Shown here piece by piece: positions 59,791-64,000 of a DNA stretch of 64,000 nt. Each line of letters starts with the position of its first letter. The stretch's first letter is position 1. Under the pieces are notes generated by a model, which had not been told where the DNA came from, did no database searches, and saw nothing but the letters and a program-made list of their open reading frames with translations. Position numbers and translations under genes: made by a program. Origin of the DNA: Torreya grandis (Eukaryota > Streptophyta > Pinopsida > Cupressales > Taxaceae); NCBI GenBank assembly GCA_037957365.1, contig JARHVA010000349.1, forward strand, positions 4,452,501-4,516,500, given 5' to 3'.

Positions 59791-61109
59791 AAATCTATTG
59801 TGTTCTGATATCTATGTCCACGTTATTTTTCTGATTTGCTAAGTTTCATGACAGCCCTATGAACCTATGTTCTACTAATGCTTTAATATTCATTCTATAC
59901 TTTGAAATAACAAGTTTTATGGTGGGAAGTTTCATTGTAAAAAGACATAAATGTATCCAAGTCTCTTTACATACATTGAATTATTTCCTTATGCTTGAAG
60001 GAGAAAAGTTATGGGGCCCTGGATGAAATTATCATGTTGCATCTTCAATGTGTTTTGGTGACTAAGGTGAAGAATTGACCAATAAGCTGGATTAAAGACA
60101 CGTGGTTATATTAAGGGACTCCTAAGACTGTATCTAATGAAAATGCCTAGGTTACATTCATCAAATTTATAAGTTAATGACTTGATCATTTCCTTTTGCA
60201 AGTAATGAGTGAATTTTCAAGGATTAGAAGGATATTTTACCCTTCTTCATATCAATAAGGATGGTGGAAAGGTAAAAAGTTGGTCAAGAGTCTAAGCTAG
60301 CATCTAAATTAGACATGTGGTAGGTCTTCAAGGTTTTACAAGCTTTGGGCCCTTTTTTAAGATTACCTCATTTAAATTTTGGTGGGAAAGGTTCAAAAGG
60401 TCTCCAAGGCTTGAATGCCTAGATTTGGAAAGTAAAATAATGGCATGTGGTATTATCAAATCCCATGGGGAACTCAAAACATATTGCACTATTGTACCAA
60501 ATGAAATAACAAGTAAATAAGTGAAAATGTCTTCAAAGGCCCAACAAGCATCAGAATGTAAAATTTTATTATATGGATCCACGTGTTACAAGGAGGATTT
60601 CCCAAAATGAAGGAAACATTTTCATCTTCTCTTTCCTCTTTTGAAAGAAGCTCAAATGACTAAAAGGAGTAGTTGGTAAATAGATGTTATATTTTAAAGC
60701 ATTAATGACAACCCTAATTTGAGATGCAAAAGATTATAGCTAAGGCATTTTATTTCATTCATGTTTACCTTTTGCATTCAAATATTTTAATTGCATCTTT
60801 GAGCTATCTATGTACCCTAGCTATGTGTAGAGTGAAAGTTCTCTATCTAGCAAGTGATTAAGACAAATTCTTCAAAGATTTTCAAATTCAAATTATATAC
60901 AACCCTTTATATTATTAGTAAGTGTTCTTATATCTCCTTTTATTATGTCCTTTGAAGGGGTTTGAAGGTATTTTGATGGTGATTATTGTGAATAATTTAT
61001 TCAAGCTTAAATTATTGCATTAGAAAGCTAGGAAAAAATATCTTCTTCAACATATATGAAAAGCAACATTGTTTCTATTCTTTATGGATTTAAGGATACA
61101 AATTTTCAA
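59791..61109. other. Spacer between integrase of D and coding relic I
   Basis: No motif recognised. Includes a purine run GAAGGAGAAAAG near 59997 that could be a polypurine tract, without a supporting LTR. Confidence 0.35.
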
Positions 61110-62610
61110 GGGTTATAATTTACATCTTTATTGAATTCCTTACAACAAAAAAACCCTCTACTAGTAAACTCAAATCTTGGCATGAATTATATCTCCCCTA
61201 TGGTAGTGTTTCCCTTGGCTACCCCATACCCAAAACTAGTAATTGCATGTGCTAAAGTGTATCAACTAGATACCAAGACTATTATTGATATAAGTCAATC
61301 ATTTGTCTACTCTTTCACTCCTTAATCCCTCAACACCATGTTTGGGACTCCATGCTAGCTTGAAAGTATCACACTTTCCCTAGAGGAATGCCAAGAGTAT
61401 GCAGACAAGAATGAAAAAATGTTATGAGATATTATCAACTCTTACTAGCTAGTCAAGCAAAGGCAAAAGGTGTTAAGAACGACTAAGAATATAAAACTAG
61501 AAAAATTCAATGAATTTCCCCAATACATGATTACCATGATAGCTATAATTTATTGGATGCCCATTACAGATAAGTTTGAGTCTTGGATGTTCATAATTTT
61601 AATCTATGTGTTGGAGAAATAAAAGTTAGATTGGGCCACCATATTAATTAAAAACCTACACAGACAAATGATGTAACTTCAAGTTGTAATCTACTCAAAG
61701 GAGGAATTCATGGGTACATTCAACATGTCCTCCTACTTAATGTACATCCTATTACATAATAGGACATTCCATGGGCTCACAAGGAATCCCAGTGGAATGA
61801 AGACGTATGATACTCATCTAGAAGTAACTCTAGATGGATTTAGAAAAAAACTAATACAAAGTTTATAAATATTATAATGAGTTTCTTATATCCTCTTACA
61901 AGCCTCAACAAGATGTCTAAGGTGGCCAAAGAAACAATTGATAAGTATGGTGCCTCATATATTCAATTTAGAACGTTCACTTATATCAGAGTAAGTAGAT
62001 TCTTGGGGTTTCCATATAAGCTGATGAGATACCTAGATGATCAACTAACAGTGATGGAGTTGAGTTGGTGAATGGTGCTCTCACATAAAATGATAGTGGA
62101 AAATAAGGTGAACAATCCCTTAAAATTTCAAATTGAAATTGGACATTATTCATGTCCTTCTATTACCAAGGCAAAGAGATTAGAGCAAGAGATGGGCCAA
62201 TATGTGATTGGAAAGATGCAACCTAGGATGAACTATGATATTAGATGGTGGGTGAACACAAAAATAGGTGTGATTCTGCATCAATCACATTATGAGGACA
62301 TCTGGTCCACTTTCACTACTGAGGAAGACACTAGAAAGCTAGACTTTATAAGGATAACAATGCAATAAGTCATCACTTATAATATTGATCCCATCCTAAA
62401 GGACATGGATGATGATAAGAAGACACTATCTATAAGTTACAATAAGTCCAATATTGAAACCCATGCCATCTCATAAGTGGACTTCACTACTGGGGAAAAT
62501 GATTCCATACCATATAGGGTTGTGTCAATCATGATAAGAACCTTTAGGTGGTTGAAGGAACCTAGTGTTGATATTAGTTCTGATGACACCCCTACCCTCT
62601 GAGAACTCAA
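61110..62610 (+). pseudogene. Unrecognised decayed coding region I
   Basis: The plus strand reads as a protein of about 500 residues, mainly in three open pieces: 61131-61325, 61877-62071 and 62072-62368. Recognisable stretches are MSSYLMYILLHNRTFHGLTR (near 61727), TIDKYGASYIQFRTFTYIRV (near 61937), FPYKLMRYLDDQLTVMELSW and YEDIWSTFTTEEDTRKLDFI. I have the impression of a plant multicopy protein of unknown role, but I cannot name the family. It lies about 1.3 kb downstream of D integrase in the same orientation, where extra genes are found in large plant Ty3/gypsy elements. It could be D's extra gene or an independent relic. Confidence 0.5.
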
Positions 62611-64000
62611 AAAAATTGGGACTTGAAAGGTTTCCTCCTAGTTTATAGTGGTTTCCCCTTGGCTCCACCACTAATGGGAAAGGGAAAAGGAAAAAGCTAG
62701 GTTGGTGATATTGACTTCACCAAACCAATGGATTTGGAGTTCATATCCACATTGTTGGGTAAATATTTTGTTAATCAGCTAATTGATTAGCAAAATAGGT
62801 CTCTTCAACCATAGCATAGGTAAATTGGTCAGCTAGGTGTGTAGGTTTACTACATCAAAAGGGGACAAATCTCTCCTCTCATCAAGGGTAGGTTCCCTGT
62901 AAGTATGAAGGGGCTATATATATGCTAATCTACTATAAATAAGTTAAAAATAACACTCAAGGGTAGGATAACACCATCCATCTCTCTTTTTTCAAAGATG
63001 ATGTTCACCAATCAAAGGATAAATCTTGATGAAATGATACAAGCACTCCTCTTCTTTTAGAAGTGTTGTTCAATAGACAACAAGAACCTTTCAGGTAGTG
63101 ACAAGTAACTGTAATAGGGCACAATAACACAGTAGGATGAAATGTAGCACAAAGTCTCCACCTCAACTACTAAAGAGTGAAATATGAAGGATAATGAGGG
63201 CACAAAGTCATCCTAGGATCCCTTACATAGAAATATATAAAATAGACAAACTAAAGACAATTATGGCAGCACAAAGTCTCTCCATAGTTGGCTTCAGGAC
63301 ACCTTCCTGATTACTTTCACTAATTTTGCTTATTTAATTAAATGGACAAAAAACATATTAAGGAAATAGACATAAGAACAATTTCCCCAACAACCAAGCT
63401 ATTCTAGCACAAAGTCTAAAAAGTCACTTGTTTTCTTATTAAAATAATGAAATATGATCAACAATCTAAGCTCAAAGTCTCAGTAATGCCTTTCAATTTG
63501 GGCAGAGTTTTGTTTTTGATAATAGAGAGAGATCCCTAAAACAATAAGAGAGAGTCCAATATATAGTGCTCCAAGAAAGACTTGGGTGCTTTGTTTCACA
63601 AAAATGTGTTACCATGCATTCAATGCCTTTAATGCATTTTAAATTCTATCCATGGACTATGCTAAAATCAAGCATCAATCTTTAATATGGGCTGCCTGAA
63701 GTGTTTCCTGGTGTGCACACAATTGTTTGCTTTACTCAATGTAGAAAAATGGGCCATGCCATTAAATGTTCATGTTCTTCTAATGTCCACCTGGTGGGCT
63801 ACTTTACCTTCTAGAAACATATCTTATGTGTGGATAATTTTGATCTTTCTCCATCATTCGCCCTTTCCTTACTATATTTCATCCTTATCTATGCAATCTA
63901 ATACCTTAGGCTATCTCTTTTGGTCTTGATGGCTCCTTACACTCTTCCATCAGTAATTTTTTCTTTTGGTGTTTTGGCCTTTTGCATTTGGGTCTGCATT
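62611..64000. other. Non-coding right end
   Basis: Apart from the spaced repeats at 63146-63483, I see no gene or LTR boundary. Short open frames such as 63687-63929 have no recognisable motif. Confidence 0.4.
63146..63483. repeat. Spaced repeats of AGCACAAAGTCTC
   Basis: Copies start at about 63146, 63199, 63268, 63406 and 63469. Spacing is 53, 69, 138 and 63 bp, so about one per 60-70 bp with one lost. The text between copies is not clearly alike. It may be the skeleton of a decayed tandem repeat. Confidence 0.55.

Noticed and set aside
1..64000. CRISPR arrays, rRNA, tRNA genes and bacterial operons
   Set aside because: None was seen. Repeats are irregular, and the content is eukaryotic transposable elements.

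Overview
The window is an AT-rich, CpG-poor stretch of nuclear DNA from a large plant genome. I see no intact host gene, rRNA, tRNA or CRISPR. Nearly everything I can interpret is LTR retrotransposon debris of the Ty3/gypsy superfamily, nested and heavily decayed. Retroelement domains can be read through many stop codons and frameshifts. Most stops are TAG or TGA where the family has Trp, Gln or Arg, as expected from long C-to-T decay at methylated cytosines. The plant assignment rests on the Ty3/gypsy domain types, an extra (second) RNase H domain and a plant mobile domain (PMD) remnant. Diverged LTR pairs and a high load of old elements suggest a gymnosperm-like genome, but that is inference.

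Layout, left to right. Copy C (1-3009, + strand) is the 3' end of an element: non-coding interior, polypurine tract and LTR. A 251-bp tandem duplication lies across its LTR end. Composite element A (about 5.1-14.0 kb, - strand) has an LTR at 12765-13978, gag, protease, extra RNase H, reverse transcriptase (YMDD kept), RNase H and integrase. A + strand gag remnant G covers 14.9-17 kb. Element E (17729-31961, - strand, 14.2 kb) has two LTRs, gag and protease, but no polymerase that I can find. It carries a PMD pseudogene in antisense near its 3' LTR and many copies of a short GGTCAACTAGGTTGACC-like motif before gag. Element F (- strand) has its gag split in two (35780-36364 and 44303-45100) by the complete insertion of element B. 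Element B (36365-44302, - strand) has 1.2-kb LTRs, gag and protease only, and a 5-bp target duplication GTTAT. A long unrecognised decayed coding region H lies at 50.4-53.5 kb. Element D (about 55.2-59.8 kb, + strand) has gag, protease, extra RNase H, a deleted reverse transcriptase, RNase H and integrase. A second unrecognised coding relic, I, lies at 61.1-62.6 kb, followed by a short repeat series at 63.1-63.5 kb.

Points most worth attention: the extra RNase H lies upstream of reverse transcriptase in two separate elements (A and D), whereas the usual Tat-lineage position is between RNase H and integrase. Gag-protease-only elements (B, C-like and E) sit beside a possible pol-bearing relative (A). 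E contains an antisense PMD gene. LTR family B carries a repeated 70-bp module. All functional statements concern the ancestral elements; none of the copies here looks able to make a full protein.
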